A stretch of 64,000 nucleotides of DNA from Nocardiopsis potens DSM 45234 (GCF_000341105.1 NZ_ANBB01000009.1:1-64000), one strand, 5' to 3'; shown: positions 16,685 through 24,720, counted from the stretch's first letter. Notes: generated by a model from the sequence alone, not told the origin. Translations and numbers: made by a program.

Positions 16685-16972
16685 TCAGGAGGCGCGGGCG
16701 CCGGAGGCCTGGTGGTCGGCGGCCTCGTCCGCCGAGGGGAGGCGGGAGGCCAGTTCGGCCAGGTCGAGGCCGATCGCGCCGGCGATGGCCGCGACGGTGA
16801 AGAAGGCGGGGTTGGGGATGGCCCCGCGCTCGATCTTGCGCAGGGTGTCGATGGAGACGCCGGCCGCCTGGGCGACCTCGGCGGCGGTGCGCGGGGCCCG
16901 GGCCGCGCGGAGGACCTGGCCCAGGGCCCGGCCCCGGTCCCGCTGGCCCTCGGTCAGGGGTGTGCGAACCAT
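16685..16972 (-). CDS. XRE-type helix-turn-helix regulator
   Basis: 95 aa, essentially one Cro/CI-type HTH (RGRALGQVLRAARAPRTAAE, VAQAAGVSIDTLRKIERGAI) followed by PNPAFFTVAAIAGAIGLDLA and a short polar tail. The RKIERG and FFTVAAIA pattern matches a common actinobacterial XRE group. There is no separate ligand domain. The gene stands alone; the palindrome GGTATT-TC-AATACC at 17021-17034, about 50 bp upstream, is a possible autoregulatory site. Targets are unknown. Confidence 0.85.
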   Translation of the reverse strand: MVRTPLTEGQRDRGRALGQVLRAARAPRTAAEVAQAAGVSIDTLRKIERGAIPNPAFFTVAAIAGAIGLDLAELASRLPSADEAADHQASGARAS

Positions 16973-17020
16973 GTCCGAACCCTAGCCGATGGGGCGCCCG
17001 GTCGGCGATGAAGAATGGCT

Positions 17021-17034
17021 GGTATTTCAATACC
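17021..17034. promoter_or_regulatory. Candidate operator upstream of the XRE gene
   Basis: Perfect palindrome GGTATT-TC-AATACC in an otherwise GC-rich 297-bp gap (16973-17269) with no gene. On the minus strand it overlaps a possible -35-like TTGAAA for the XRE gene. The link to XRE is inferred from proximity. Confidence 0.45.
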
Positions 17035-17269
17035 GGTCCGATGATCCGGGCGGGCCGGTGCGGCGCGGACCAGGGCGGCCCGGCGGCCCCTGGAGGACTC
17101 CGCCGGACCGGATGCGCGGGGCCGGCGGCCGGCGCACTGCGGGGGCGCGGCCGTCCCGAACCGTCCGCCGGCGCCAGGCGAGCCGCGCCCCGGCGCCTCC
17201 CGGTGCCCCCGGGGACGGGGAAGAGCGGGGGCGGGCCCCTCCACCCCGCGGGATTGCTAGTTTTCATCC

Positions 17270-17917
17270 ATGCGGCCAGAAAATCGTCAGGGCGGCCGGG
17301 AAAGCGGCGCCGGCAAGCAGAAGAAGCGGTCCTTCATCGAGGAGGCCCGGCGCGCGCAGATCATCCAGGCGGCGATCGAGACCATCTCCGAGGAGGGCTA
17401 CGCCAACTCCTCGCTGGCCCGCATCGCCAAGCACGCGGGCATCAGCAAGGGCGTCATCTCCTACCACTTCGCCAGCAAGGACGAACTGCTGCACGAGGTC
17501 GTCGTGCAGGTGTACACCAAGGTCGCCGAGGCGGTCGCCCCCGCCGTCACCGCCCAGCCCGACCCCGTCCAGGCGCTGCGCGCCTACATCACCACCGCGG
17601 CCGGCTACATGCGCGGGCACCGCGCGGAGCTGCTCGCGCTGACCAGCATCTTCATGGGGTCCCGGGACACCGAGGGGGAGCCGCGCTACGGCGTCGGGGG
17701 CAACGAGGAGCTCTACCGGAACCTGGAGGAGATCTTCCGCTGGGGGCAGGAGGAGGGCGCGTTCCGCGACTTCGACCGCCGGGTCATGGCGGTCACCTTC
17801 CAGGCCTCCATCGACTCGATGTTCGGCTACTGGGTCTTCTACCCCGGGCACGACCTGGAGGGCCACGCCCGGGAGCTGGCCGACCTGTTCGAGCACGCCG
17901 TCCGCGCCTCCGGCTGA
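17270..17917 (+). CDS. TetR family regulator (BetI/AcrR-like)
   Basis: 215 aa. The HTH reads RRAQIIQAAIETISEEGYAN, SSLARIAKHAGISKGVISYH and FASKDELLHEVV (about residues 26-75), close to the BetI-type pattern. The C-terminal domain includes AELLALTSIFMGSRDTEGEP and ASIDSMFGYWVFYPG. The first codons lie within a 15-base sequence (17272-17286) that recurs exactly at 18981-18995 in the leader of the acyltransferase operon, where it forms half of a palindrome. This suggests the protein controls both. The transcript ends at a hairpin shared with the convergent DinB-fold gene. Confidence 0.9.
   Translation: MRPENRQGGRESGAGKQKKRSFIEEARRAQIIQAAIETISEEGYANSSLARIAKHAGISKGVISYHFASKDELLHEVVVQVYTKVAEAVAPAVTAQPDPVQALRAYITTAAGYMRGHRAELLALTSIFMGSRDTEGEPRYGVGGNEELYRNLEEIFRWGQEEGAFRDFDRRVMAVTFQASIDSMFGYWVFYPGHDLEGHARELADLFEHAVRASG
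17272..17286. promoter_or_regulatory. 15-base repeat shared with the acyltransferase leader
   Basis: The sequence gcggccagaaaatcg at the start of the TetR gene is identical to 18981-18995. A 15-base exact match outside coding homology in a 64-kb window is unlikely by chance. Here it lacks the left palindrome arm. Confidence 0.5.
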
Positions 17918-17950
17918 GGCGCACCGCGCGGGTCGCCGCGGTGGCAGGGA

Positions 17951-17991
17951 GGGGCGGGGCGCCTTTCCCCGCCGCCCGGCGGCCCCGCCCC
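17951..17991. terminator. Bidirectional hairpin terminator
   Basis: GGGGCGGGGC (17951-17960) and GCCCCGCCCC (17982-17991) form a perfect 10-bp stem with a 21-nt loop between convergent genes ending at 17917 and 18080. Confidence 0.6.
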
Positions 17992-18079
17992 GAGGCCGAT
18001 CTGCACCGCTCCACCGGAGGAGGGGCGCCCGATCGCCGTCCCCCGGTGCTCCCGGGAGCGGTGGCCGGAAGCGCCGTGC

Positions 18080-18757
18080 TCAGCGCTGCGCGCACCGTTC
18101 GCGCAGCACCTCCGCGCCGTCCCCCTCCAGGTCGTCGCAGTGGGAGGCGCGGCCGGTCATCGCCATCACCAGTGACAGCGTGGGGCCGGAGACGAGCCGG
18201 CCGGAGCCGGTCCGGAAGGGGCCGTCGTCCGCGGCGAGCCGCAGGCCGCCGAGGCGGCTCTCGGCCGGGACGACCATGTCGGTTCCGCAGTAGTACTCCG
18301 CCACCCGGGTGACCGCCGCGACCGGGAGGTCCCGGCGGATCCCCAGCGGCCGGCGGACGTCCTCGCCGTGCACGACCGCCTCGCCGAGCATCGCCACCGC
18401 GGGCAGGGGCGGCTTGGTCCTGCTCGGCACGGTGCGCCGGAACCGCTCCAGCGTCTCGGCCGGCGAGGCGCCCAGCTGCTCGGCCAGGCGCATGGCCACC
18501 TGCGCGTCGAAGTCGAACCGGCAGCGGACGACGCCGGCCAGCCAGCGCAGCGGGCCCAGGCTCGCCCCCGCGGTGAGGTGGGCCAGCACCTCGCGCACGG
18601 TCAGCCCGTCGCACAGCGACGGCACCTCCCACCGCTCGTCGGCCAGGTCGGCGAGGTCGGCCGCCAGGGCGGCCCGCTCCGCGCGGATCAGCGGCCAGAG
18701 GTCCGCTCCGCGCCGGGCCGCCGGTTCCGGGTCGGCCGTTCCGCTCGTGCCGGTCAT
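18080..18757 (-). CDS. Maleylpyruvate isomerase-like, mycothiol-dependent DinB-fold protein
   Basis: 225 aa. The N-terminal DinB/MDMPI helical bundle shows LWPLIRAERAALAADLADLA, then WEVPSLCDGLTVREVLAHLT, the hallmark SLCxxWxVxxxxxHL-like pattern with a metal-binding His. Later motifs are AMLGEAVVHGEDVRRPLGI, with a second His and acidic ligands, and RLVSGPTLSLVMAMTGRASH in the C-terminal domain. The family typically uses mycothiol, the actinobacterial thiol, for isomerase or transferase chemistry. The substrate is not predictable. It is divergent from the acyltransferase operon. Confidence 0.85.
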   Translation of the reverse strand: MTGTSGTADPEPAARRGADLWPLIRAERAALAADLADLADERWEVPSLCDGLTVREVLAHLTAGASLGPLRWLAGVVRCRFDFDAQVAMRLAEQLGASPAETLERFRRTVPSRTKPPLPAVAMLGEAVVHGEDVRRPLGIRRDLPVAAVTRVAEYYCGTDMVVPAESRLGGLRLAADDGPFRTGSGRLVSGPTLSLVMAMTGRASHCDDLEGDGAEVLRERCAQR

Positions 18758-18971
18758 GGGGGTCCTTTCGCCGTGCTCCCTCGCCTCGGCCGCACCGGGC
18801 CCGGAGGGCGCGGGCGCCCCGGTGCTCTGCGCCGAGGGTAGGACCGGCGCCGCCCGCCGGACTCATCGCCGGCGGCGGATCTTTCCGAGTGGGTTCCGGG
18901 ACGGCCGGGGAGGGCCCCGGGGCCCGGATCCGGGAAAACCCCGATGCGTTTTCCGTCCACCCGTGCAAGAA

Positions 18972-18995
18972 TCTGGCCGAGCGGCCAGAAAATCG
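18972..18995. promoter_or_regulatory. Candidate operator in the acyltransferase operon leader
   Basis: TCTGGCC-GAGC-GGCCAGA (18972-18989) is a perfect 7-4-7 palindrome, and its right half plus following bases repeat the 15-mer at the start of the 17270 TetR gene. It sits in the divergent promoter region 18758-19041. Confidence 0.55.
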
Positions 18996-19041
18996 GCCGC
19001 ACGACCACATTCACCGCTCTGCACGGGGGAGAGGCAGCACC

Positions 19042-20193
19042 ATGTCCACAGGACCCGCCCCGGGCGTCCGGCCCGCACCCGCCCCCTCGGGGCCGGCGCC
19101 GCGGCCCCGGCTCGCCTACATCGACAACCTGCGCATCCTGCTCACGGTCCTGGTCGTGCTGCACCACTGCGCGGTGACCTACGGCAACATCCCGGCCTGG
19201 TTCTACACCGAGCCCGCCCAGGACCCCTCCGGCGTCGCACTGGACCTGCTGGTCATCTTCGACCAGGCCTTCTTCATGGGGTTCTTCTTCCTGCTCTCCG
19301 GGTTCTTCACCCCCGGCTCGGCCGACCGCAAGGGGGCGCGGCCGTTCCTCCGCGACCGGCTGGTCCGGCTGGGCGTCCCGCTGCTGCTCTTCGTGCTGCT
19401 GATGCGGCCGCTGCTCACCTACGGCATCTACACCGAGCTGGCCGCCGGCGAGCTGCCCTACTGGCTCTTCTACATCCTCAGCTGGGACGCCGGACCGATG
19501 TGGTTCGTCGAGGTGCTGCTCGTGTTCTGCCTGGCCCACCTGCTGATCCGCCGGTTCCGCGCCCCGCAGGAGGCCCGGATCGCCGAGCGGCGCACCGGCC
19601 GGATGCCCGGCCCCGCCGCGGTGCTCGGGTTCACCGCCGGGCTCACCGCGCTCACCTTCCTGTGGCGGCTGCCCGTCCCCACCGGCACCTACTGGCCGGT
19701 GGTCGGCCTGCCCACCCCCTACTTCCTGCCGCAGTACGCGCTGATGTTCGCCGCCGGCGCGCTGGCCTTCCGGCGCGGCTGGTTCGACTCCGTCCCGCGG
19801 GCCGCGGGGTGGGGCGGGTTGGCCATGGCGGTCTTCGCGGCCGCCATGCTCTTCCCGCTCAGCGGCGGAACCGGCGTCCTGCCCGGCGCGTGGGGCACGC
19901 TGTCCGGGGCGGCCTTCGAGAGCGTCTTCGCGGTGGGCACGGTGCTCTTCCTGCTCCGGCTCTTCCAGCGGTTCTTCGACCGGCAGGGCCCGTTCGCCCG
20001 GTTCCTCTCCGCCAACGCCTTCGCCGTCTACTTCCTGCACTCGCCGATCCTGGTCGGGATCGGGTACGCCCTGTCCGGGTGGGAGGCGCCGGCGGCCGCC
20101 AAGTTCGGCGCCATGGCGGTGCTCGCGCTCCCGCTGTGCTGGGGCGCCGCGCACCTGATGCGCTCCCTGCCCTTCGCCAAGCGCGTGTTCTGA
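19042..20193 (+). CDS. Acyltransferase 3 family membrane protein (MdoC/OpgC-like)
   Basis: 383 aa. The start is supported by GGGGAGAGG upstream. After a Pro-rich cytosolic tail comes RLAYIDNLRILLTVLVVLHH, the Acyl_transf_3 signature with the catalytic-type His pair, and then about ten membrane helices (AFFMGFFFLLSGFFTPGSAD, GPMWFVEVLLVFCLAHLLI, ANAFAVYFLHSPILVGIGY). Such proteins move acyl groups across the membrane onto sugars, lipids or antibiotics. It is the first gene of a run with an SDR and an FAD oxidoreductase, and is probably controlled from the palindrome in its leader. The acceptor is unknown. Confidence 0.86.
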   Translation: MSTGPAPGVRPAPAPSGPAPRPRLAYIDNLRILLTVLVVLHHCAVTYGNIPAWFYTEPAQDPSGVALDLLVIFDQAFFMGFFFLLSGFFTPGSADRKGARPFLRDRLVRLGVPLLLFVLLMRPLLTYGIYTELAAGELPYWLFYILSWDAGPMWFVEVLLVFCLAHLLIRRFRAPQEARIAERRTGRMPGPAAVLGFTAGLTALTFLWRLPVPTGTYWPVVGLPTPYFLPQYALMFAAGALAFRRGWFDSVPRAAGWGGLAMAVFAAAMLFPLSGGTGVLPGAWGTLSGAAFESVFAVGTVLFLLRLFQRFFDRQGPFARFLSANAFAVYFLHSPILVGIGYALSGWEAPAAAKFGAMAVLALPLCWGAAHLMRSLPFAKRVF

Positions 20194-20223
20194 CCGCCCC
20201 GCCCCTGGATGAGGAGAGAGCCC

Positions 20224-21006
20224 ATGAGCGCGTTCACCGGAAAGAGCGTCCTGGTCACCGGAGGCGCGAGCGGGATCGGCGCGGCCACCGTGCGCCGCGC
20301 CGCCGCCGACGGGGCCCGGGTGCTGATCGCCGACACCGACGAGCAGGCCGGGACCGCGCTGGCGGAGGAGACCGGCGCCCTGTTCCGGCGCACCGACGTC
20401 GGCGACTTCGACCGGATGAAGGCGGCGGTGGACGCCGCCGCCGAGACCCACGGCGGCCTGGACGTGCTGTTCTGCAACGCCGGGATCGGCGGCCCCAGCG
20501 AAGGCCTCGCCGACCGGGGCGTCCCCTACGAGCTGGACCGGTACCGCGAGACCGTCGCGGTCAACCTGCACGGCCCGGTCTACGGGGTGCACGCCGCCCT
20601 GCCGCTGATGCGCGGCCGCCGGGGCGCCTCGATCCTGGTCACCTCCAGCATGGCCGGCCTGTTCGCGCCGCCCCTCGGCGAGGTCTACGCCGCCACCAAG
20701 CACGCCCTGGTCGGCTTCGTCCGCTCCCTGGCGCTGACGCTGGCCGGCGACCCGCTCACGGTGAACGCGATCTGCCCCGGCTACGTCGACACCCCGATGA
20801 TCGCCCCGCTGCGCGCGATGATCGACGAGGCGGGGCTGACCGGGACCATCGCCGCCCCGGAGCAGGTCGCCGCGCTCGCCGAGCGCATCGTCGCCGGGCG
20901 CGGCAGCGGGGAGGCCTGGCTGATCACCAGGGACGCGTGCGCACCGTTCCCCTTCCCCGACCAGGACGAGGTGCTGCGGCGGATGCACGGCACCGGACCG
21001 GCATGA
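20224..21006 (+). CDS. Short-chain dehydrogenase/reductase
   Basis: 260-aa classical SDR. The NAD(P) site is SVLVTGGASGIGAATVRRAA (TGxxxGIG). The NNAG-equivalent is LFCNAGIGG. The catalytic residues are present: Ser in ILVTSSMAGLF and Tyr-x-x-x-Lys in GEVYAATKHALVG. The acidic residue at the end of the second strand (VLIADTDE) indicates NAD(H) preference. The start at 20224 follows GAGGAGAGAG; the gene begins 30 bp after the acyltransferase stop, so they form an operon. The substrate is unknown. Confidence 0.92.
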   Translation: MSAFTGKSVLVTGGASGIGAATVRRAAADGARVLIADTDEQAGTALAEETGALFRRTDVGDFDRMKAAVDAAAETHGGLDVLFCNAGIGGPSEGLADRGVPYELDRYRETVAVNLHGPVYGVHAALPLMRGRRGASILVTSSMAGLFAPPLGEVYAATKHALVGFVRSLALTLAGDPLTVNAICPGYVDTPMIAPLRAMIDEAGLTGTIAAPEQVAALAERIVAGRGSGEAWLITRDACAPFPFPDQDEVLRRMHGTGPA

Positions 21007-21058
21007 CACACCGCCGGGGGTCTGGCCGCCCCCGACGCCCGCAGGGCAAGCTGGCCCC

Positions 21059-22216
21059 ATGAGGGTGATCGTGATCGGCGGCGGCATCGTCGGTGCCAGT
21101 GCCGCCTACCATCTGGCCAAACGGGGGGTGTCCACCACGCTGGTGGACGCCTCCCGGGCCGGGCAGGCCACCGCGGCCGGCGCCGGGGCGGTCTTCCCCT
21201 GGCCCCTGCCCTGGGACCCGCCGCCGATGCGCGACTTCGCGCTCCAGGCGGCCGCCCACTACCCCGGGCTGATGCGCGAACTCGCCGAGGACGGCCAGGT
21301 GACCGGCTACCGGGTGGTCGGCGGGGTCTCCGCGGGCACCGACCCCGAGCAGCTCGACCGCGAGCTGGCCCTGCTGCGGGAGCTGCGCGGCCGCCCCGGC
21401 TACGAGGGCCTGGGGGAGGTCCGCCGCCTGCCCGCAGGGGGGCCGGCCGAGCTCTTCCCGGCCCTGACCGAGGAGTACCAGGGCGTCTTCGTGGAGGGCA
21501 CGGCCCGGGTGGACGGCCGCCGCGCCCGGGACGCGCTGTTCAACGCGGCCGAGGAGCGCGGCCTGCGCTACGTCAAGGCCGGCGCGGAGCTGGTGGCCGC
21601 CGGCGGCCGGGTGACCGGGGTGCTGGCCGGCGGTGAGGAGCTGCCCGCCGACGCGGTGGTGGTCGCGGCGGGCGCCTGGTCGGCGGCGCTGCTCCGCCCG
21701 TTCCGCGTCGACCTGCCGGTCTACCCGATGCGCGGGCAGATCGTGCACGCCGCGCTGCCCGGCGCCCGGACCCGGGACTGGCCGGTCGTCCGCCTCCCCG
21801 AGAAGGACGGGTACCTGCTGGCGCTGCCGCCGGACCGGGTGGTGCTGAGCGGGACGCGGGAGCCCTGGGCCGGGTTCGACCACCGGGTGACCGTCGGCGG
21901 CGTGCTGGAGGTGCTCTCCGGCGCCGTCGGCCCGGCGCCCGCGCTGGTGGAGGCCACGGTCGCCGAGACCCGGGTGGGGTTCCGTCCGGCCTCCCGGGAC
22001 GACCTGCAGCTCCTCGGCCCGGTCCGGGCGCTGTCCGGGGTGGTGGTGGCGACCGGGCTGGGCGCGTCCGGCCTCACCCACGGCCCCTACCAGGGCGCCG
22101 TCGCCGCCCGGCTGGCCCTGGGCGAGGACCCGGGGAGCGACCTGTCGGCGTTCCGCCCGGACCGGGTGGCGCCCGCGGCGGGGATCCCGCCGGAGCGCAC
22201 CGGCCCGGTTGAGTAG
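21059..22216 (+). CDS. FAD-dependent amine/glycine oxidase-like oxidoreductase (DAO family)
   Basis: 385 aa. The N-terminal Rossmann motif is VIVIGGGIVGASAAYHLAKR, with the FAD adenine-binding acid at VDASRAG. DAO-family features include AGAGAVFPWPLPWDPP, VDGRRARDALFNAAEERGLR, VVVAAGAWSAALLRPF, YPMRGQIVHAALPGA, and the C-terminal flavin-contact segment VATGLGASGLTHGPYQGAVA. The family oxidises amino acids, glycine or sarcosine-type substrates. It follows the SDR by 52 bp and may share its promoter. The ATG lacks a good ribosome site and may be translated from a short leader. Confidence 0.9.
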   Translation: MRVIVIGGGIVGASAAYHLAKRGVSTTLVDASRAGQATAAGAGAVFPWPLPWDPPPMRDFALQAAAHYPGLMRELAEDGQVTGYRVVGGVSAGTDPEQLDRELALLRELRGRPGYEGLGEVRRLPAGGPAELFPALTEEYQGVFVEGTARVDGRRARDALFNAAEERGLRYVKAGAELVAAGGRVTGVLAGGEELPADAVVVAAGAWSAALLRPFRVDLPVYPMRGQIVHAALPGARTRDWPVVRLPEKDGYLLALPPDRVVLSGTREPWAGFDHRVTVGGVLEVLSGAVGPAPALVEATVAETRVGFRPASRDDLQLLGPVRALSGVVVATGLGASGLTHGPYQGAVAARLALGEDPGSDLSAFRPDRVAPAAGIPPERTGPVE

Positions 22217-22259
22217 CGGTACTCATCCGCACCGCACCGGCCTCGCCCACCATGGACCC

Positions 22260-22550
22260 ATGAGCTCCGCACCCCTGAACACCAAGGTCACCCCCGCCTT
22301 CTACCTCCAGTCCGTGATCGCCTTCGGCGTCTCCAGCGCGGGCCTGTGCGGCGGCGTCGCCCTGCTGCCGATCGACCCGTGGATGCGCGCCTTCATCGGG
22401 ATGGGGGTGCTGTTCGTCATCACCTCCACCTTCAACCTGGCCAAGTGCGTCCGCGACCGGCAGGAGGAGGCGCTGACGGCGGCCTGGGCCGAGCAGGCCC
22501 AGGCCTACGGTGCCGGCAGCCACCACGCCTACGCGGGCAAGAGCGGCTGA
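22260..22550 (+). CDS. YiaA/YiaB two-helix membrane protein
   Basis: 96 aa with two hydrophobic helices (about residues 13-33 and 43-63; TPAFYLQSVIAFGVSSAGLC, RAFIGMGVLFVITSTFNLAK) followed by a cytosolic charged tail (CVRDRQEEALTAAWAEQAQA). This is the YiaAB two-helix domain pattern. The function is not established, though some homologues are linked to stress. It is the last gene before the perfect palindrome at 22563-22626, which may end its transcript. Confidence 0.8.
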   Translation: MSSAPLNTKVTPAFYLQSVIAFGVSSAGLCGGVALLPIDPWMRAFIGMGVLFVITSTFNLAKCVRDRQEEALTAAWAEQAQAYGAGSHHAYAGKSG

Positions 22551-22562
22551 CCGCCCGTCCCG

Positions 22563-22626
22563 CGATGATCTTGACGTTGCGGGGGTATCAGGGCGCCCTG
22601 ATACCCCCGCAACGTCAAGATCATCG
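22563..22626. repeat. Perfect 64-bp palindrome
   Basis: Two 32-base arms with no spacer, centred between 22594 and 22595 at GGGC/GCCC; the left arm begins CGATGATCTTGACGTTGCGG. It sits between convergent genes (stops at 22550 and 22648), so RNA from either side would form a 30-bp hairpin and it could act as a bidirectional terminator. Its arm resembles the ends of the element at 51897-53155 (CGATGATCATGACGGTGCGG), which suggests a minimal element made only of the fused ends. Confidence 0.9.
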
Positions 22627-22647
22627 TGTTGTGCGCGGTGTGCGCGG

Positions 22648-23775
22648 TCACCGGCACAGGGCGCGGACGGCCTCCTCGAAGTGCGGGAACTCCTCCCGGG
22701 CGCGGCCCAGGATCTCCTCCGGGGGCCGCCGCCCGCCGGGGGCGTGCCGCTCGGCGATCTCGGCGGTGCGCGGGCAGGGGTCCTTGGGGTCGTCCCAGTC
22801 CAGCGCCTCGACCGGGCCGACGCCCTGGGCCAGCAGCCACAGGAAGGAGCCCAGGTCGGCGGCGAGCACCAGCAGCTCCCCCTCGGATCCGAAGAAGACC
22901 ACGGGCTGCTCCGGCAGCGGCCGGCCCTCCCGGGCCAGCCACAGGCCGGTGTAGCCGCCCGACCCCTCCATCCCGAAGAACCGGTACTCCCGCCCGTCGG
23001 CCTCGGGGTTGCCGGTCCACTGCCGGAACCACCAGGCGGTCTCCTCCGGGTCCTCGAGCGCCTCGTACATCTCGAAGTCCATCTCCCCGTCGGGGAGCTC
23101 CTCCGCCGCCACCTCCGCCAGCCCCGGCGGCAGGTCCGATCCGGCTCCGCCGGCGTCCCGCGGCTCGGCGCCGGCCGGCGCCGAGCGGTCCAGGAAGTCC
23201 CCGACGGTCCGGGTGAAGGCCTCCGGGGCGTCCAGCCACGGGTAGCGGCCGGCGCCGGGCAGGACCGCCGTCTCGCCCCGCGGGAACAGCCCGGCGATCT
23301 CCGCGGCGACCCGGGGGAGCGGTCCGCCGTCCAGTCCGCCGGCGACGGCCAGCACCGGGACGTCCGGTCCGGCGGCGCGGGCGGCCTCCTCCCACCGGCG
23401 CTCCTCGGTGGAGTCCGCGCCCAGGGCGCGGCCCCGGGCGGTGACCAGGACCAGCGAGCGGACCCGCTCGGGGTGCCGGGCCGCGTACAGGACCGCCAGG
23501 CCGCCCGCGGCGGAGTGGGCCAGCAGGTCGACGCGGTCCAGGCCGAGGTGGGCGCGGAGCGCCTCGACGTCGCCGACCTGCCGGTCGCCGTCGCCGGAGT
23601 CCCCGGTGCCGCGCGGGTCGGGCACGATGAGCCGGCGCCGCCGCGCCAGCCCGCCCAGGTCGCCGGGGCAGGCGCCGGCGCGGATCGGGCCGCCGGGCAG
23701 GCAGAGCAGCGGTTCCCCCTCGCCTTCGGCGCGGTAGGCGAGCACGGTCCCGTCGGGTGCGGTGTAGGAGGGCAT
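22648..23775 (-). CDS. Alpha/beta hydrolase fused to a SUKH (SMI1/KNR4)-like domain
   Basis: 375 aa from the ATG with GGAAGGA upstream. Residues about 1-200 are an alpha/beta hydrolase: PLLCLPGGPIRAGACPGDLG (oxyanion strand), LIVPDPRGTGDSGDGD, and the nucleophile elbow AHSAAGG with Ser88. Residues about 210-375 resemble SMI1/KNR4 domains (EETAWWFRQWTGNPEADGRE, VVFFGSEGELLVLAADLGSF, LWLLAQGVGPVEALDWDD). SUKH domains often act as immunity proteins or adaptors. The fusion is unusual; the second assignment is by pattern only. The gene lies divergent from the TPP riboswitch region. Confidence 0.78.
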   Translation of the reverse strand: MPSYTAPDGTVLAYRAEGEGEPLLCLPGGPIRAGACPGDLGGLARRRRLIVPDPRGTGDSGDGDRQVGDVEALRAHLGLDRVDLLAHSAAGGLAVLYAARHPERVRSLVLVTARGRALGADSTEERRWEEAARAAGPDVPVLAVAGGLDGGPLPRVAAEIAGLFPRGETAVLPGAGRYPWLDAPEAFTRTVGDFLDRSAPAGAEPRDAGGAGSDLPPGLAEVAAEELPDGEMDFEMYEALEDPEETAWWFRQWTGNPEADGREYRFFGMEGSGGYTGLWLAREGRPLPEQPVVFFGSEGELLVLAADLGSFLWLLAQGVGPVEALDWDDPKDPCPRTAEIAERHAPGGRRPPEEILGRAREEFPHFEEAVRALCR

Positions 23776-23864
23776 GGCGCGATCCTTCCGCCCCGCACCG
23801 GAACGGGCAAACGCCGCACCCCGGGGCGGATCGCCGATCCGGGCCCGGTATGGTCGTCGGCACG

Positions 23865-23956
23865 GCGCGGGGTGCACCGGTCCGATGTCGGCATCGGCCG
23901 GAGCTGAGATCACACCCGTCGAACCTGATCTAGCTCGAACTAGCGAAGGGAACGCC
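23865..23956 (+). ncRNA. TPP (thiamin pyrophosphate) riboswitch
   Basis: The THI-element core is clear: GGGGTGC in the 5' strand, then GCTGAGATCACACCCGTCGA, ACCTGATCTAGCTCGAACTA and GCGAAGGGAAC. These correspond to the CUGAGA, ACCC, GAACCUGAUCU and GCGnAGGGA blocks of the family. P3 is a variable stem over GTCCGATGTCGGCATCGGC. It ends four bases before a TTG start, and its 3' AAGGGA can double as the ribosome site, so ligand binding should block translation of tenA directly. Confidence 0.96.
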
Positions 23957-23960
23957 CATC

Positions 23961-24611
23961 TTGAGCGATTTCTGTGCCGAGGTGTGGAACGAGACGGCCG
24001 GCGTGCGCGCGGCCATCGACGACCTGCCGTTCGTCCGCGGCCTGGCCGACGGGTCCCTGTCCCGGGACCGGTTCGACTACTACATGGCCCAGGACGCCCT
24101 CTACCTGCGCGGCTACGCCCGCGCCCTGGCGTCGGCGGCGGCCCGGGCCGACCGCTCCGAGGAGATCGCCTTCTTCGCCAAGGCGGCGCACGACGCCATC
24201 GCGGTGGAGAGCTCCATGCACGAGGGCTTCGTCGGCGAGGTGTCGGACCTGCGCCCCTCGCCGACCTGCACCGCCTACGTCTCCTACCTGCTGGGCCTGG
24301 CCCAGACCCAGGGGTACGGCGAGCTGGCCGCCGGGGTGCTGCCCTGCTTCTGGGTCTACACCGACGTCGGCGCCCGGCTGATGGAGAAGGCCGGCGACCT
24401 GTCCGGGCACCCCTACGGCGAGTGGATCTCCACCTACGCCGACGAGGAGTTCGCCGCCTCCACCCGGCGGCTGTGCGCCATCACCGACGGCATCGCCGAG
24501 CGCTCCGACGCCGCCACCGTCGCCCGGATGCGCGAGGCCTTCACCACCGCCACCGCCTACGAGTTCCACTTCTGGGAGGCGGCCTGGGAGAAGGAGGGCT
24601 GGGCCTTCTAG
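23961..24611 (+). CDS. tenA: Thiaminase II / aminopyrimidine aminohydrolase TenA
   Basis: 216-aa enzyme that hydrolyses thiamin-degradation aminopyrimidines for salvage to HMP. The heme-oxygenase-like helical fold shows SRDRFDYYMAQDALYLRGYA, EEIAFFAKAAHDAIAVESS, and the catalytic Cys129 in AAGVLPCFWVYTDVG, which marks the TenA_C class. The C-terminal EFHFWEAAWE holds the catalytic Glu. The start is TTG; the upstream riboswitch puts AAGGGA in ribosome-site range and no other in-frame start fits. No other thi genes are adjacent. Confidence 0.95.
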   Translation: MSDFCAEVWNETAGVRAAIDDLPFVRGLADGSLSRDRFDYYMAQDALYLRGYARALASAAARADRSEEIAFFAKAAHDAIAVESSMHEGFVGEVSDLRPSPTCTAYVSYLLGLAQTQGYGELAAGVLPCFWVYTDVGARLMEKAGDLSGHPYGEWISTYADEEFAASTRRLCAITDGIAERSDAATVARMREAFTTATAYEFHFWEAAWEKEGWAF

Positions 24612-24621
24612 CCCGCTCCGC

Positions 24622-24720
24622 GCCGCTTCCGGCCGGCCGGCCCTCCCGGGGTGCGGCGGAGCCCCGCCTCCGGGGAAAGCCGCCCTCCGGAACGGGCGTC
24701 CGGGACCGGCCGGAAGCGGC
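24622..24720. repeat. 15-bp inverted repeat with a 69-nt spacer
   Basis: GCCGCTTCCGGCCGG at 24622-24636 is exactly complementary to CCGGCCGGAAGCGGC at 24706-24720, just after the tenA stop. With smaller inner hairpins it could form a branched terminator. Confidence 0.6.
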
